This document shows positions 7,990 to 16,669 of a stretch of DNA of 64,000 nucleotides, in pieces. Numbering within the stretch: position 1 is the first letter of the stretch; every line of letters starts with the position of its first letter. This DNA comes from Bacillota bacterium. Its GTDB lineage: Bacteria; Bacillota; UBA4882; UBA8346. The notes under the pieces are model-generated. The model was not told where the DNA came from. It did no database searches and saw only the letters and a program-made list of their open reading frames with translations. The stretch spans positions 124,001 through 188,000 of the forward strand of contig JARKQY010000048.1 in assembly GCA_029974635.1 (NCBI GenBank), written 5' to 3'. The position numbers and the translations under genes were made by a program.

Positions 7990-9312
7990 CTATTTCACCT
8001 CCATTCGCCCCTGCAAGGTTCCATTAAAGATAAGTTCATGTGCTTTCAAAGTGTAATTCTTAAAGCCCGACTGCCGGAGTCCGGCCAGGGCAATGGCATC
8101 ATCCACGGTTAAAGCGGGATTTCCCCGGTATTTCAATTCCAATTTGTTCGCCGCTTCCGGAAATTTATCGAGCAGGATTCCGGCAATCTTCCGGGCCATC
8201 TCCCTGGTTTGAATCAAGTGATACGATGGCAGGGTATAACCAATCACCGCGCCGGTATGGCTGGGTGATTGATGTTCATAAGTCCTTTCCCCATATAAAT
8301 ACTCGCCGTACAGAATCCCGTCCGTGTTCATCAGGCTGGTTTCCGGGCCGCTAAATACCTCCGTTAGCCTGCCTTTGACTTTCAACGGATAGCCGTTAAT
8401 CACCAGGGTAAATTGGGTATTCACCATACTGGAGACAATGATTCTCCCGCCCCAGGCGTAATAGGTTTGGCTGATAATCTCGACACCGGCGGGCGCTCCC
8501 TCCAGGGTCGCTGTACAGTTCACCACCGGGTTTTGGGTGTAAAAGGTAGTGAAGTAGGCGGTTAGCTCCATAATTTCTCCGGCTTTAATCGCTGTAACCG
8601 CATTGTTCCGGTATACCTCTTCAGATTGCGCGGTGGGAACCAAAGGATTGGCATAAATTGTGACCTCGTTCGCCGGTCGCATTTTCTGGTTAACCGGTTT
8701 CTTCTCCCGGTAATCGGCGGTGGTCAAGGCCGCTACCGGAGTGCTGTTTACCGGATAACCCGGACCTTCCAGCCGGATAACATTTTGCCGGTCGCAATAG
8801 CAATTGCCAAGCACGAATTTGATAACCTGTTTCAATCCGGCGGCGTGGCTCCCCCGGCGCAACCAGGCATAGGGGATATAGAACTCCAGCAGTTCCGGGT
8901 CGATCCGGTATTCCTCCGGCGATAGCCCGGCGTCATAGAAGACTTCATAGGCCAGCCGGTAGGCGGTGGCGATTTGTTCCACCATAATTATCAGCCGGTC
9001 AATTTCGGGCGTTAGATTCCGGCCAGTGGATTCCAGGATGAGCCGGATATATAGCACCTTTTCGCCAGTGGTGGTAGTGTCAAAGACGGTATAATAAAAT
9101 TCTCCCGGCCAAAGGCGGGTCCAAGTCGTTTGATTATACGGGCTATACTCAACGATTACCCTGGTTCCGATAGGGATAGTTGCAAAGATGATGGCGGCAA
9201 TAAACGCTCCCATTCCGATCTCAAAGTCAATGGGAATAGAAATAATCCGGCTGCCTTGGAGCGGGTCCCGGTCGTAAAGTTCTTCCCGGTAAAGCAATTC
9301 CCCATATATCAT
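7990..9312 (-). CDS. Unknown phage protein between portal and scaffold
   Basis: A 440-residue protein, not recognised. It has two related Tyr/Glu-rich motifs, YGELLYREELYDRD at the N-terminus and LYGEYLYGERTYEHQ near residue 335, hinting at a duplicated segment. The middle carries a helical stretch (PEIDRLIIMVEQIATAYRLAYEVFYDAG) and Cys residues in GNCYCD. Most tailed phages have portal, protease or scaffold, then coat here, so a 440-residue extra gene is unusual. Possible roles are a minor head protein, plug or baseplate-like protein. Confidence 0.6.
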   Translation of the reverse strand: MIYGELLYREELYDRDPLQGSRIISIPIDFEIGMGAFIAAIIFATIPIGTRVIVEYSPYNQTTWTRLWPGEFYYTVFDTTTTGEKVLYIRLILESTGRNLTPEIDRLIIMVEQIATAYRLAYEVFYDAGLSPEEYRIDPELLEFYIPYAWLRRGSHAAGLKQVIKFVLGNCYCDRQNVIRLEGPGYPVNSTPVAALTTADYREKKPVNQKMRPANEVTIYANPLVPTAQSEEVYRNNAVTAIKAGEIMELTAYFTTFYTQNPVVNCTATLEGAPAGVEIISQTYYAWGGRIIVSSMVNTQFTLVINGYPLKVKGRLTEVFSGPETSLMNTDGILYGEYLYGERTYEHQSPSHTGAVIGYTLPSYHLIQTREMARKIAGILLDKFPEAANKLELKYRGNPALTVDDAIALAGLRQSGFKNYTLKAHELIFNGTLQGRMEVK

Positions 9313-9324
9313 GGCTCTCCGTCC

Positions 9325-10782
9325 TTACTTCGCCGGTGTGGTATTCGATGATACCGGCGGCTTGATGATTCGTTGTTCTTCCATGATCCGTTTGACTTCT
9401 TCCTCGATCTGTTCCTCCGTCCAGTCCCGGTTGACCATTTTTACCTTGGTCCGGATACTGACAGCCTGGGCAGCGTTCAACATATTTAAGGTGGTGGCGA
9501 TCTGGCTCAGGTCGGAGGATACGCAATCATTAATCTCCACCGAAGGCCGTTTGGCTTCGGTTTTGGTGTGAATACTTAACATCATTTGTAATAAGTCATC
9601 CAGAGCCGTTTTCCAGTAGCGGGCTTTTTTGGCCGAAGTGATGATCGATTTCTTCTCCTTGATTTGGAGCGCGTACCCGGAATCGTTCACGCTGGTGCCG
9701 ACCCCCAGCCCGAAAGACTGCGGGCTATAACCGGCATTGGAGACGATCCGGCAGATTAGGTCCAGAGTAGTCTTTTGATGGGCTTCATGCCGGATGTCGA
9801 ACTGGATGTTTTTAATGGAATTGGTCCCGCTGACCTCGTTGGGGTCGAAATCCAGTTGCTCGTATACCTCCTGGTCCAGATCGAACCGTGGTTTTCCCGT
9901 TTCAATATCCCGTAGGTAGTCACGGGGGGTAATAATCCGGCCCACCCCAATCCGGATATCCCGTATCCAGGAGGTATAGGCCTCATCCAGGGCATCCATC
10001 AAGCCTTCCGCGCCACCGAAGTCCGATTGGCCGATGGCCGACCCGCGAAACATTTTATTGGGGAGCATATTCGGAATGTATCGGACCAGAATATCCTCCT
10101 TAAACCCAGTATTCCGCATTGGTTCAGATTCGGCGGTTTCCGGGAGGGTCTTTAAGTCCGTATCCTCTCCCAAAGTCGTAGTGGTCCCGGCGTAAAGCTT
10201 GGTATAAATCGCGCCCCGTTCGTGCCGTTCCAGTAGCCGGTAAACTTTGTCACCGTCATCCCGGATGACTTTCCAGAATGTCACCGCCACCAGTATCCCG
10301 AATTTGAATTCCGGCAAGGCGTTATCCGGCTGGGCAATATTTAAAATGGGATAGGGAAACAATTTTTTATCCCAGTTGATTTTGAGAAAGATCCCGCCCA
10401 GGGCCGAGGCCACTTCCGCCGCTTCCAGGATGGTGTTATAAAACCCGTTGGCGTCCAGCAATTGGCGGAGCTTTTTCGATTGCTCATCCTCCGCCGTAAG
10501 TCCCGGAATCGTAATCGCCGGAGTTTCCGAGAATAAAAAATTCGAACTGGTAGTCGCCAGTTCTCCGGCCAGCGGGACATGAATCATGACTTTCCGTTCG
10601 TCTTTAATCTCCTTCGCCCAGAACCGGCCCTGTTCGGTGGGAGTATAAACCTTCCCGGATAATGCTTCGCTAATTTGCAGCGGGTCGCCGGAGTACCAGG
10701 CCGACCATTCCCGGTATCGTTCGTAAACCGCCCCCCATTCTTCTGGGGGCCAGGTCTGCTGTGGGTTATAGCTTGGAATCAT
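9325..10782 (-). CDS. Phage portal protein, SPP1-like
   Basis: A 485-residue portal that would form the dodecameric DNA channel at the capsid vertex. It follows the large terminase by a few bases and shows portal hallmarks: VYERYREWSAWYSGDP, the central DEAYTSWIRDIRIG helix, and the SFGLGVGTSVNDSGYALQIKEKK region before a Lys-rich helix. The start at 10782 is preferred because AAGGGG is eight bases upstream; a GTG at 10791 would be too close to that site. Confidence 0.8.
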   Translation of the reverse strand: MIPSYNPQQTWPPEEWGAVYERYREWSAWYSGDPLQISEALSGKVYTPTEQGRFWAKEIKDERKVMIHVPLAGELATTSSNFLFSETPAITIPGLTAEDEQSKKLRQLLDANGFYNTILEAAEVASALGGIFLKINWDKKLFPYPILNIAQPDNALPEFKFGILVAVTFWKVIRDDGDKVYRLLERHERGAIYTKLYAGTTTTLGEDTDLKTLPETAESEPMRNTGFKEDILVRYIPNMLPNKMFRGSAIGQSDFGGAEGLMDALDEAYTSWIRDIRIGVGRIITPRDYLRDIETGKPRFDLDQEVYEQLDFDPNEVSGTNSIKNIQFDIRHEAHQKTTLDLICRIVSNAGYSPQSFGLGVGTSVNDSGYALQIKEKKSIITSAKKARYWKTALDDLLQMMLSIHTKTEAKRPSVEINDCVSSDLSQIATTLNMLNAAQAVSIRTKVKMVNRDWTEEQIEEEVKRIMEEQRIIKPPVSSNTTPAK

Positions 10783-10794
10783 TGCGTTCACCCC

Positions 10795-12021
10795 TTAAGC
10801 GGTCTTAATCTTCGTCAACCAGAAAGCTTTATTCCCATAGACTTGATACCGGATATTGTCCATGCAATGGTCATTCATCTTCAACGGCTGGTCTTTTCCC
10901 AGAATTTGTGCCTTCGGGTCCCAGGAGTAGGTAGCGAGTTCTTCGATGGTGTTGACGCAACTCCGGTGAATCCGGACCCGATCATTTCCGATTAGACTGT
11001 TAAGCAGTCCGATTCCTTCCAGCACATCGTTCCTGGCTTTAACAATGTTCTTTACTCCATCATGCCAGAGTTGGGTGATGAACCCGACGGCGGAAGGGTC
11101 GATATATACTTTCCGGGCATCTATCTTTAGGTTATGATACCAGTCCCGGTATTCCCGGCTATACTGGGAGGGGCTTTTCTGGGCCGCCAGTTGGTTGTCG
11201 TCCGTTTGCCTCCCGGAGTGATAGTATTCATCGGCGATATAGAGCCGGTTATCGGAACCGACGCCGGTATGAATAAAGGTGGTCGCGTTGGAAGTGCCGT
11301 AGTCAATCCCAATCCAGTGGGTCAATAATTCCGGAATCTCATCGACGATCATCCGATCCGCGAATTGGCTGTAAATTACTCCCGCGGCCAGCACCCACAG
11401 GCCGTCGATGTACCGTTTATACCAGAGCGATCCGGGTACGTATTCTTTTTTCAACTCCCGGACGTAGGCCGGATCAAGGTTGAGGTTATCGTCCAGGGTG
11501 AAGTTGAAGACCTTTTTATTCAGTTCCGGGTTGTTGATGTAGTTCTTATATAGATAGTGGTAAGGGCTGTCCGGGTTGGTGGTGAGAATCAATTTCGCCC
11601 CCGAAATACTCAGCCGGGAAAGCAGCATTTTAAAGAAATCTTCCGGAAGTAAAGTTCCCTCATCCACGTAAGCAAAGGAAAAGGTATCGCCCTGTATCCG
11701 GTCTTTGGCCCGGACATCGGCGGCCCCCACCACGAAAACTTTCCGGCCGCAGATGGTGACTTCGCCCAAACCCCGGTTATAGTGAAAGTATTTCGCGCCG
11801 ACGATCTCCCGGAGGGTTTGCAGGACATTGTGATCCGCTGTCCGTTCGCTATGGCCGACGATGACCCCATTTCCCGGCGGCTGGTTTTCCAGCATATCCA
11901 GCAGCCGGATGTTGGCGGCGATGGTTTTGCCCGACCGGACCGCCCCGCACAAAAAATTAAGCCGCGCATTGGATTGGCTAATGGCGGCCAGTTGTTTCGG
12001 CGAGAATTTTCCCCAGATCAT
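10795..12021 (-). CDS. Terminase large subunit
   Basis: A 408-residue packaging motor. The ATPase half has a Walker A-like GAVRSGKT (residues about 27-34), Walker B FAYVDEGTLL and the coupling motif LTTNPDSP. The nuclease half has acidic sites in IGIDYGTSNATTF and KVYIDPSA. This matches PBSX/SPP1-type terminases. It overlaps the small-subunit gene by four bases. Confidence 0.88.
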   Translation of the reverse strand: MIWGKFSPKQLAAISQSNARLNFLCGAVRSGKTIAANIRLLDMLENQPPGNGVIVGHSERTADHNVLQTLREIVGAKYFHYNRGLGEVTICGRKVFVVGAADVRAKDRIQGDTFSFAYVDEGTLLPEDFFKMLLSRLSISGAKLILTTNPDSPYHYLYKNYINNPELNKKVFNFTLDDNLNLDPAYVRELKKEYVPGSLWYKRYIDGLWVLAAGVIYSQFADRMIVDEIPELLTHWIGIDYGTSNATTFIHTGVGSDNRLYIADEYYHSGRQTDDNQLAAQKSPSQYSREYRDWYHNLKIDARKVYIDPSAVGFITQLWHDGVKNIVKARNDVLEGIGLLNSLIGNDRVRIHRSCVNTIEELATYSWDPKAQILGKDQPLKMNDHCMDNIRYQVYGNKAFWLTKIKTA

Positions 12022-12560
12022 GGCGGTTGTTGTTCGCTTTCAAGCTGAATTTCCTGCGGAGTAAAAGTGACCGAGGTAGCGGATTCTTTGATGGCCCGGA
12101 CCAGATCGCCCAGGGAGTTCTTCCCGTCGTCGGTTTCTTTATCAAGTCCCAAAGCGAGACGCTGGCCCCGTTGGAGTTTGTCCATGATATTCGCCAGCCG
12201 TTCCAACGCGAAGATAGAAACTCCGGCTTGCCCGATGGTGACGGTATAGTCGGCCAGGATTCGGGTGACTTCTTTTAAAAAGTTATCCCAGGCCATCAGA
12301 TGCTGGGTATTCCGATCCGCTTCTTTCTCCGCCTGCATTTCCAGGGTCCGGGTTCGGATCTCGGTAGCTCTTTCCTCTAAATATTCTTTCTTTTCTTCTT
12401 CCCAGGACTTGCCGTTATTCTTCGGGTTGGTGGCGCAACTCATGTTCCGCAGGTAGCCGTAATCAATCCCGGCATAGGCGGCGAAGGTCCGCTGATCCAT
12501 GAAGTCGCCTGTCACATACTCAATCTTAAGTTTGTTCCAGTCATGTTTTCGTTTGCCCAT
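12018..12560 (-). CDS. Terminase small subunit
   Basis: A 180-residue protein directly upstream of, and overlapping, the large terminase gene. The N-terminus (about residues 10-45: LKIEYVTGDFMDQRTFAAYA) resembles the helix-turn-helix DNA-recognition part of small terminases. A charged helical middle follows (EEEKKEYLEERATEIRTRTL), suited to oligomerisation. It would bind the packaging site and hand DNA to the large subunit. Confidence 0.7.
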   Translation of the reverse strand: MGKRKHDWNKLKIEYVTGDFMDQRTFAAYAGIDYGYLRNMSCATNPKNNGKSWEEEKKEYLEERATEIRTRTLEMQAEKEADRNTQHLMAWDNFLKEVTRILADYTVTIGQAGVSIFALERLANIMDKLQRGQRLALGLDKETDDGKNSLGDLVRAIKESATSVTFTPQEIQLESEQQPP

Positions 12561-12590
12561 AAAATCACTTCCCGCTGGTTCAAGATGCCA

Positions 12591-12716
12591 AGAACCCCCA
12601 GCCTGAGGGTTGATTATGCGGCCTTCAGTCCGTTCCGTCAGGCAGTCTAGTCAAGGTAGCTCCCCCGCTGACGGTACTCCTTCAGGCCTAAGGTTTCAAT
12701 TAGGGCTGGGGGTTCT
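12591..12716 (-). ncRNA. Candidate structured RNA upstream of terS
   Basis: On the minus strand, a 126-nt segment with three nested helices: perfect 13-bp terminal arms (AGAACCCCCAGCC at 12716-12704 with its complement at 12603-12591), an inner GGCCT/AGGCC pair, and a 7-bp CCGTCAG/CTGACGG stem around a loop with CGGGGGAGCTACC. It lies between a terminator (12721-12760) and the small terminase gene. It could be a leader RNA, a packaging RNA or a small mobile remnant. The helices are seen in the sequence; function is unknown. Confidence 0.5.
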
Positions 12717-12720
12717 GAAA

Positions 12721-12760
12721 AACCAAAACAAAAAACCCCGCTGTTGTGCTGTCGGGGTTC
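12721..12760 (-). terminator. Rho-independent terminator after the late regulator gene
   Basis: On the minus strand a 7-bp AACCCCG/CGGGGTT stem with a 12-nt loop is followed by a T-rich run (TTTTGTTTTGG). It ends the regulator/replication transcript before the structured RNA and terminase genes. Confidence 0.75.
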
Positions 12761-12838
12761 ATCTAAGTCTCAACATAGTATCTTACAATATAATTTTACC
12801 ACCGAAAAGCCCGGTTGGGCGGCAAAGATTCGGCAAAT

Positions 12839-13402
12839 TCAAACCACCATTCCCAGTTGTTTGGCGATTTCCAGCAGCAGGCCGTTTTTCCAGTTGCGGA
12901 AGGTCCGTTCCGAGATATGTAGGTCAATAGCGATCTGCTGATCGGATTTATCCTGATCGAAGTATTTGGCCTTTAAAAGTTGCAGTTTCAGCCGGTCATC
13001 CGGCTTTTGGGAATGCTCCAACCGGGTTATTAGAAGGTTGATGGCGTTCAGCCGCCGGACGGTTTCCCGGTATTCGGTGGCGCAAAGGACCCGGGCGCGG
13101 TATTCGCTGATCAGTTCCGCCCGATCCGGGGTCGGGTCGCTGAGGGGCCGGACCGGCTGGCTTCTCAGGTATTCCGGGAAGAGGTCATCGGGCCGACGGC
13201 GGGGTATCGCATAAATATTGCCCCGGATGTCAGCGGCGGGAGGGGCGGCCAGCTCGTCGATATCCGCCTGGAGTTCCCGGAGTTCCGTTTGCATGGCTTC
13301 ATAGGTCCGTAAATCCCATTCGATGGCGGCGAGATAGGCGCGGCGCTTTTGTTCCGGCCAGGGATTGGTAATCTTCCGGGCGTTGCTTTCCGCTTTCATC
13401 AT
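12839..13402 (-). CDS. ArpU/RinA-like phage late-gene regulator (putative)
   Basis: A 187-residue protein with a C-terminal sigma-70-region-4-like helix-turn-helix (YFDQDKSDQQIAIDLHISER followed by TFRNWKNGLLLEIAKQLG, about residues 145-185). The N-terminal part is helical. Proteins of this shape sit before terminase genes in many Firmicute phages and switch on late transcription. The start at 13402 is taken because AAAGGAGG is six bases upstream. Its neighbours (DnaC-like loader upstream, terminase downstream) fit the role. Confidence 0.6.
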   Translation of the reverse strand: MMKAESNARKITNPWPEQKRRAYLAAIEWDLRTYEAMQTELRELQADIDELAAPPAADIRGNIYAIPRRRPDDLFPEYLRSQPVRPLSDPTPDRAELISEYRARVLCATEYRETVRRLNAINLLITRLEHSQKPDDRLKLQLLKAKYFDQDKSDQQIAIDLHISERTFRNWKNGLLLEIAKQLGMVV

Positions 13403-13437
13403 AACTGGCCTCCTTTCCATACAGTTTTCAAGGTTTT

Positions 13438-14229
13438 TTATATTAGCCGGTAATTGTTTTCGATCCCGCTGACGGTTACTAGATGGCCTTTGCTCCGTTC
13501 CAAAATGCGGGAGCCAATGGCCCGGTCAATCATCAGCAGTTCATCGGGCAGGTGTTCACTGTTGATAGCCGTCGGCATCAGGTTTAAATACCGGAAGTTT
13601 AAAACCTCGAAGGCGATCCGGATTTCAAAGCTTTTGGGCTGTTTGGTTTCGCCCCAGGGTTTGAAGAGATCGTCCCAGATTAAAAATTCCGCCCGTTTCA
13701 TCTCCGCAAGTTTCTCCCCGATGCTCTCCTCGTCTTTTTTCAGGATGGTCATTAATTCGCTGATCCCCTCCACATGCTGGAAGTACAGGACGGGGGTCAA
13801 TTCATTGATTAATTGATTGCCTACTGCCAGACTCAGGTGAGTTTTGCCGCTCCCCGGCTCCCCCAGGAGGACCAGCCAGTTATTCACCCTGTCTTTTTTG
13901 AGTTCCTGGAAGTTGGCGGCGTAGTTCCGGGCCGCTTTTTTCATGGCCTGGACCGGGGCCGGGCGGTTTTTGGTCTCAAAGTTGTCAAAGTTCTTCATCC
14001 GGAACGCGGGGCTGATCCGGCTGCATTCGAAGAGTTTTTCGATCCGGCCTTGCTCCCGGCAGCGGCAGAGCCGGACCGTATTGGGGCCGGTTTTGGTATA
14101 TCCCTGATAGTCGCATTCCGGGCAGCCGTTACGGCGATCCGTGGTATTCAAATTTTGAAAAGTCGATGGAACTGAATTCATTTTTTGGAGTTCTTGGATT
14201 CGGTTTAGTAGTTCCTGGAGCCTTTCCAT
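13438..14229 (-). CDS. DnaC/IstB-like helicase loader
   Basis: A 263-residue AAA+ protein. An N-terminal zinc module (CPECDYQGY and RLCRCR, residues about 36-57) is followed by Walker A GEPGSGKTHLS (about 123-133) and Walker B FLIWDDLFK. This is the layout of DnaC/DnaI-type loaders that place the replicative helicase on phage DNA. Its start overlaps the end of the upstream replication gene by about 100 bases. Confidence 0.8.
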   Translation of the reverse strand: MERLQELLNRIQELQKMNSVPSTFQNLNTTDRRNGCPECDYQGYTKTGPNTVRLCRCREQGRIEKLFECSRISPAFRMKNFDNFETKNRPAPVQAMKKAARNYAANFQELKKDRVNNWLVLLGEPGSGKTHLSLAVGNQLINELTPVLYFQHVEGISELMTILKKDEESIGEKLAEMKRAEFLIWDDLFKPWGETKQPKSFEIRIAFEVLNFRYLNLMPTAINSEHLPDELLMIDRAIGSRILERSKGHLVTVSGIENNYRLI

Positions 14230-14956
14230 GTTCTTTCACCTCCCGGCGCGCCCAGTTTAAAATGGTCAGATAGTCCGAGGCGGTCTTTTTGCCTTTGGCG
14301 CCTTTCCACAGGTTCAGATCCTCGATCCGCTCCCTGGCGCCGTCTGGTCCGAACTGGGTGACTAATTTTTGATGTTCCTCTTCGGTTAATGTGACGAATT
14401 CGGCATAGTGTTTTTTAGCAGGCGGATCTCTTTTATTACTTGTATTTATTAGATCTATATTATTAAGATCAAATAAAGATCCCGTCTGCGGTTTTTGAGG
14501 GGTGGTTTTGGCCTTTGAACTGGCCTTTTTACGTTCGCTATGCGGTCGCATTCCTGTGTTATGCGTTTGCATTCCGTCCGCATTGCATTCGCTATGCCAG
14601 CGCATCAATGCGGCGTAACGCGCCTTTTCCGACTTTTCCGCGTTAATTTTGGCTTGAACCAATAGATCATTATTCCAAAAATATTCCCCGTCGGAGCTGA
14701 ACAGCTTGAATTCATCGATACAGTCCCGGATGAATGTTTCAATCTTGATCCGTTCGCATTGCGTTTCCAATCCAATGGCGTTCCAAACAAACTGCTCCCG
14801 GAGCGGCAATTTATAGCCGGGCTGGTTCCGTAGCATTTCCGACAAGATCCAATACCAGCCGTATCCTTCGGATTTGTATTTGCCGCGCATCGCCAGCAGT
14901 CCCGGCTGGGTCCGGCTGTTGGTTTCATGGGGAATGGTTGATAAATTTTTCGGCAT
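14129..14956 (-). CDS. Phage replication initiator, Lin1244/Lin1753-DnaD type
   Basis: A 275-residue protein. The N-terminal 100 residues (MRGKYKSEGYGWYWILSEML, then LPLREQFVWNAIG) look like the Lin1244/Lin1753 winged-helix domain found at the start of Firmicute phage replisome organisers. The C-terminal part (ERIEDLNLWKGAKGKKTASDYLTIL) resembles the DnaD-like end. It pairs with the overlapping DnaC-like loader, so both probably start phage replication. The ribosome site is AAAGGCGG. Confidence 0.7.
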   Translation of the reverse strand: MPKNLSTIPHETNSRTQPGLLAMRGKYKSEGYGWYWILSEMLRNQPGYKLPLREQFVWNAIGLETQCERIKIETFIRDCIDEFKLFSSDGEYFWNNDLLVQAKINAEKSEKARYAALMRWHSECNADGMQTHNTGMRPHSERKKASSKAKTTPQKPQTGSLFDLNNIDLINTSNKRDPPAKKHYAEFVTLTEEEHQKLVTQFGPDGARERIEDLNLWKGAKGKKTASDYLTILNWARREVKEHGKAPGTTKPNPRTPKNEFSSIDFSKFEYHGSP

Positions 14957-15053
14957 GGGTTTCGCCGCCTTTCATTTTCGGCAATGGCAAGGCCAGCCAC
15001 CCAAACCCAAAGAGGCGACCGGCGCTTTCTATGATTTTTTCGATTAGCTGATT

Positions 15054-15314
15054 CTATTTGTAAAAGGCCATGATTTCAATCTTCCGGCTGCTGGTGACTT
15101 TAATCCATTGATGGTTTTCGCTTTGCTGGTATTCGGGAGACTGGCGGTACATTAGATGATTGACGATATTCTCCGCAGTTGGTTTGGTGTTATAGTGGCA
15201 ACGGATTTCCAGACTGGCATCCACCGCGCCCTGTTTCTTAACTTCATCCAACAGCTTGTCCGCCAGGATTTCAAACCGGCTGCGTTTAGGCCGTTTAAAA
15301 AGTTCCATAAACAT
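15054..15314 (-). CDS. Unknown early phage protein
   Basis: An 86-residue basic protein, not recognised. It starts after GAGGTGAG and is translationally adjacent to the upstream gene, whose stop shares the 15314 base. It begins MFMELFKRPKRSRFEILADK and has a helical N-terminal half and a strand-rich end (WIKVTSSRKIEIMAFYK). Located between the Cro-like regulator and the replication initiator, the usual place of small early genes. Confidence 0.5.
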   Translation of the reverse strand: MFMELFKRPKRSRFEILADKLLDEVKKQGAVDASLEIRCHYNTKPTAENIVNHLMYRQSPEYQQSENHQWIKVTSSRKIEIMAFYK

Positions 15315-15547
15315 TAACTCACCTCGTTTCGATTGGCCGCCTGGGGCAGTTTTTTAAATTCAGCTTCCGGTAAAACAAAGTATCCGCTCTCATTGCCAAA
15401 GGACTTCCAAAAAGCCCCCATTCCCGGCAGGATGCTTAACCAAAGGGCGATCTCCCCGAGGGTCCCGCTGCCGATGGGCTCCAGGTCCGCTTTTGCAGTG
15501 CCGTTATTATTGATGATTCCGAAAACATACAGATTATTTTGAACCAT
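15314..15547 (-). CDS. Unknown early phage protein
   Basis: A 77-residue protein starting MVQNNLYVFGIINNNGTAK, not recognised. The start at 15547 is preferred because GAGG lies nine bases upstream inside the preceding gene; a longer in-frame start at 15592 has no clear ribosome site. The sequence is mixed beta/alpha without membrane segments. Confidence 0.45.
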   Translation of the reverse strand: MVQNNLYVFGIINNNGTAKADLEPIGSGTLGEIALWLSILPGMGAFWKSFGNESGYFVLPEAEFKKLPQAANRNEVS

Positions 15548-15734
15548 TGCCGGAAACCTCACTTTGGTGATTTGGATTTCCCATGAATCCATCCCGCTTC
15601 ATTTTGTCCAGGAAGATCTCGGCGATTACCCGTTCCAGGTCATCGCATTGATTCTCCGTTTCCACCAGTTCGTAACTGATGGGGATGATCTTTCCCCGTT
15701 GGCGTTTTGCATGAGTTACCAGCACTTTTGGCAT
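15534..15734 (-). CDS. Unknown small early phage protein
   Basis: A 66-residue protein starting MPKVLVTHAKRQRGKII after AAAAGGAG, seven bases upstream. It has a basic N-terminus and an acidic helical middle (ENQCDDLERVIAEIFLDKMK). First gene after the Cro-like regulator. Function not recognised. Confidence 0.45.
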   Translation of the reverse strand: MPKVLVTHAKRQRGKIIPISYELVETENQCDDLERVIAEIFLDKMKRDGFMGNPNHQSEVSGNGSK

Positions 15735-15806
15735 AGCGCGACTCCTTTTAAAACCTGCACTTTCCGTTATTCTTCGATAAAATGTTACATAATTCAACAC
15801 AATGTG

Positions 15807-16007
15807 CTATTTATTCACAACATCGGCCAAAAAAATTTCCTCGACTTTGTGTTTTAAAACTTTGGCGATTCGCATCGCCGACCGCAGGGAGGGGTGGTTG
15901 CCGTGTTCGATATGTACGTAAGTAGATCGGCTGATTCCGGCAAGTTTGGCGAGTTCCTCCTGGGTAAGACCTTTCGATATTCGGATGGTCCGCAAATCCT
16001 TAACCAA
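15807..16007 (-). CDS. Cro-like Xre-family regulator
   Basis: A 66-residue single-domain helix-turn-helix protein: LRTIRISKGLTQEELAKLAG and ISRSTYVHIEHGNHPSLRSA form the Xre HTH. It is divergent from the repressor gene at 16218 with about 210 bp between them, the layout of a lysis-lysogeny switch. A sigma-A type promoter at 16055-16084 points at it. It would control early phage genes. Confidence 0.75.
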   Translation of the reverse strand: MVKDLRTIRISKGLTQEELAKLAGISRSTYVHIEHGNHPSLRSAMRIAKVLKHKVEEIFLADVVNK

Positions 16008-16054
16008 AATCTTTCACCTCCTTTTTTGTGTAATTATGTTGTGTGTATACCAAG

Positions 16055-16084
16055 ATCATATCATGGGTTTTTAATTTGTGTCAA
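16055..16084 (-). promoter_or_regulatory. Promoter of the cro-like gene
   Basis: On the minus strand: -35 TTGACA (16084-16079), an 18-bp spacer and -10 TATGAT (16060-16055), followed by an AAGGAGGTG ribosome site. A good match to a host vegetative promoter. Confidence 0.65.
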
Positions 16085-16165
16085 TTACTAGAAATGATAC
16101 ATTTTATCAGTTATTGTCTGAATTTTATAACATAGATTCGACGGCGGTTTGTCCGGTTTTTATCG

Positions 16166-16194
16166 TTGTAATATTACACATTTTATGGTATAAT
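16166..16194 (+). promoter_or_regulatory. Promoter and operator of the repressor gene
   Basis: -35 TTGTAA (16166-16171), 17-bp spacer and -10 TATAAT (16189-16194), 24 bases before the repressor start. The perfect palindrome TGTAATATTACA (16168-16179) overlaps the -35 box and spacer and is a likely operator. A related TGTAATTATGT lies at 16028-16038, near the divergent gene. Confidence 0.65.
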
Positions 16195-16217
16195 ATGCTT
16201 AGAATGGAGGGGTTTGA

Positions 16218-16580
16218 ATGACCACAGTCGGCAGCCGGATCAAAGAATTGCGGCTCAAAAAAGATTTAACCCAGGAGGAGTTGGCAGCCCGGTTGGGAGT
16301 TAAGCGGTCCACCCTGGCGAACTGGGAGATCGACCGGGCCGCCCCCGGTTATTCCCAACTATCGGAGATGTCCAAGATTTTCGCGGTTTCGGTGGATTAT
16401 CTGATTGGGCCGAATCAAAACGATCTTTCCTATGTGGTTTTGTCTCCGGAGGATTTGGAGTTGTTGCGGCGGATTAAGGGGTTATCCCTCGAAAACCGGA
16501 AGACGGTGGAAACCGTGGTTACCAGCATTGAATATTACGAACGGCAATTGGAACGGGGTGATGTTTCCACAAAAAAGTAG
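16218..16580 (+). CDS. CI-like Xre-family repressor
   Basis: A 120-residue protein. The N-terminal HTH (IKELRLKKDLTQEELAARLG, VKRSTLANWEIDRAAPGYSQ) ends near residue 65. A helical C-terminal part (SPEDLELLRRIKGLSLENRK) probably dimerises. There is no LexA-type protease domain, so induction would need another signal. GGAGGGG precedes the start. It is divergent from the Cro-like gene and 90 bp upstream of the recombinase, so likely keeps prophage 1 silent. Confidence 0.75.
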   Translation: MTTVGSRIKELRLKKDLTQEELAARLGVKRSTLANWEIDRAAPGYSQLSEMSKIFAVSVDYLIGPNQNDLSYVVLSPEDLELLRRIKGLSLENRKTVETVVTSIEYYERQLERGDVSTKK

Positions 16581-16669
16581 TTCCGTTGTTGCCCAAGTAT
16601 TTTCGAAGATGGTTGTACATGCTTTACCCGAAATTATATAGAAAACTAAGGAAAGGTGGGATTATTTAA

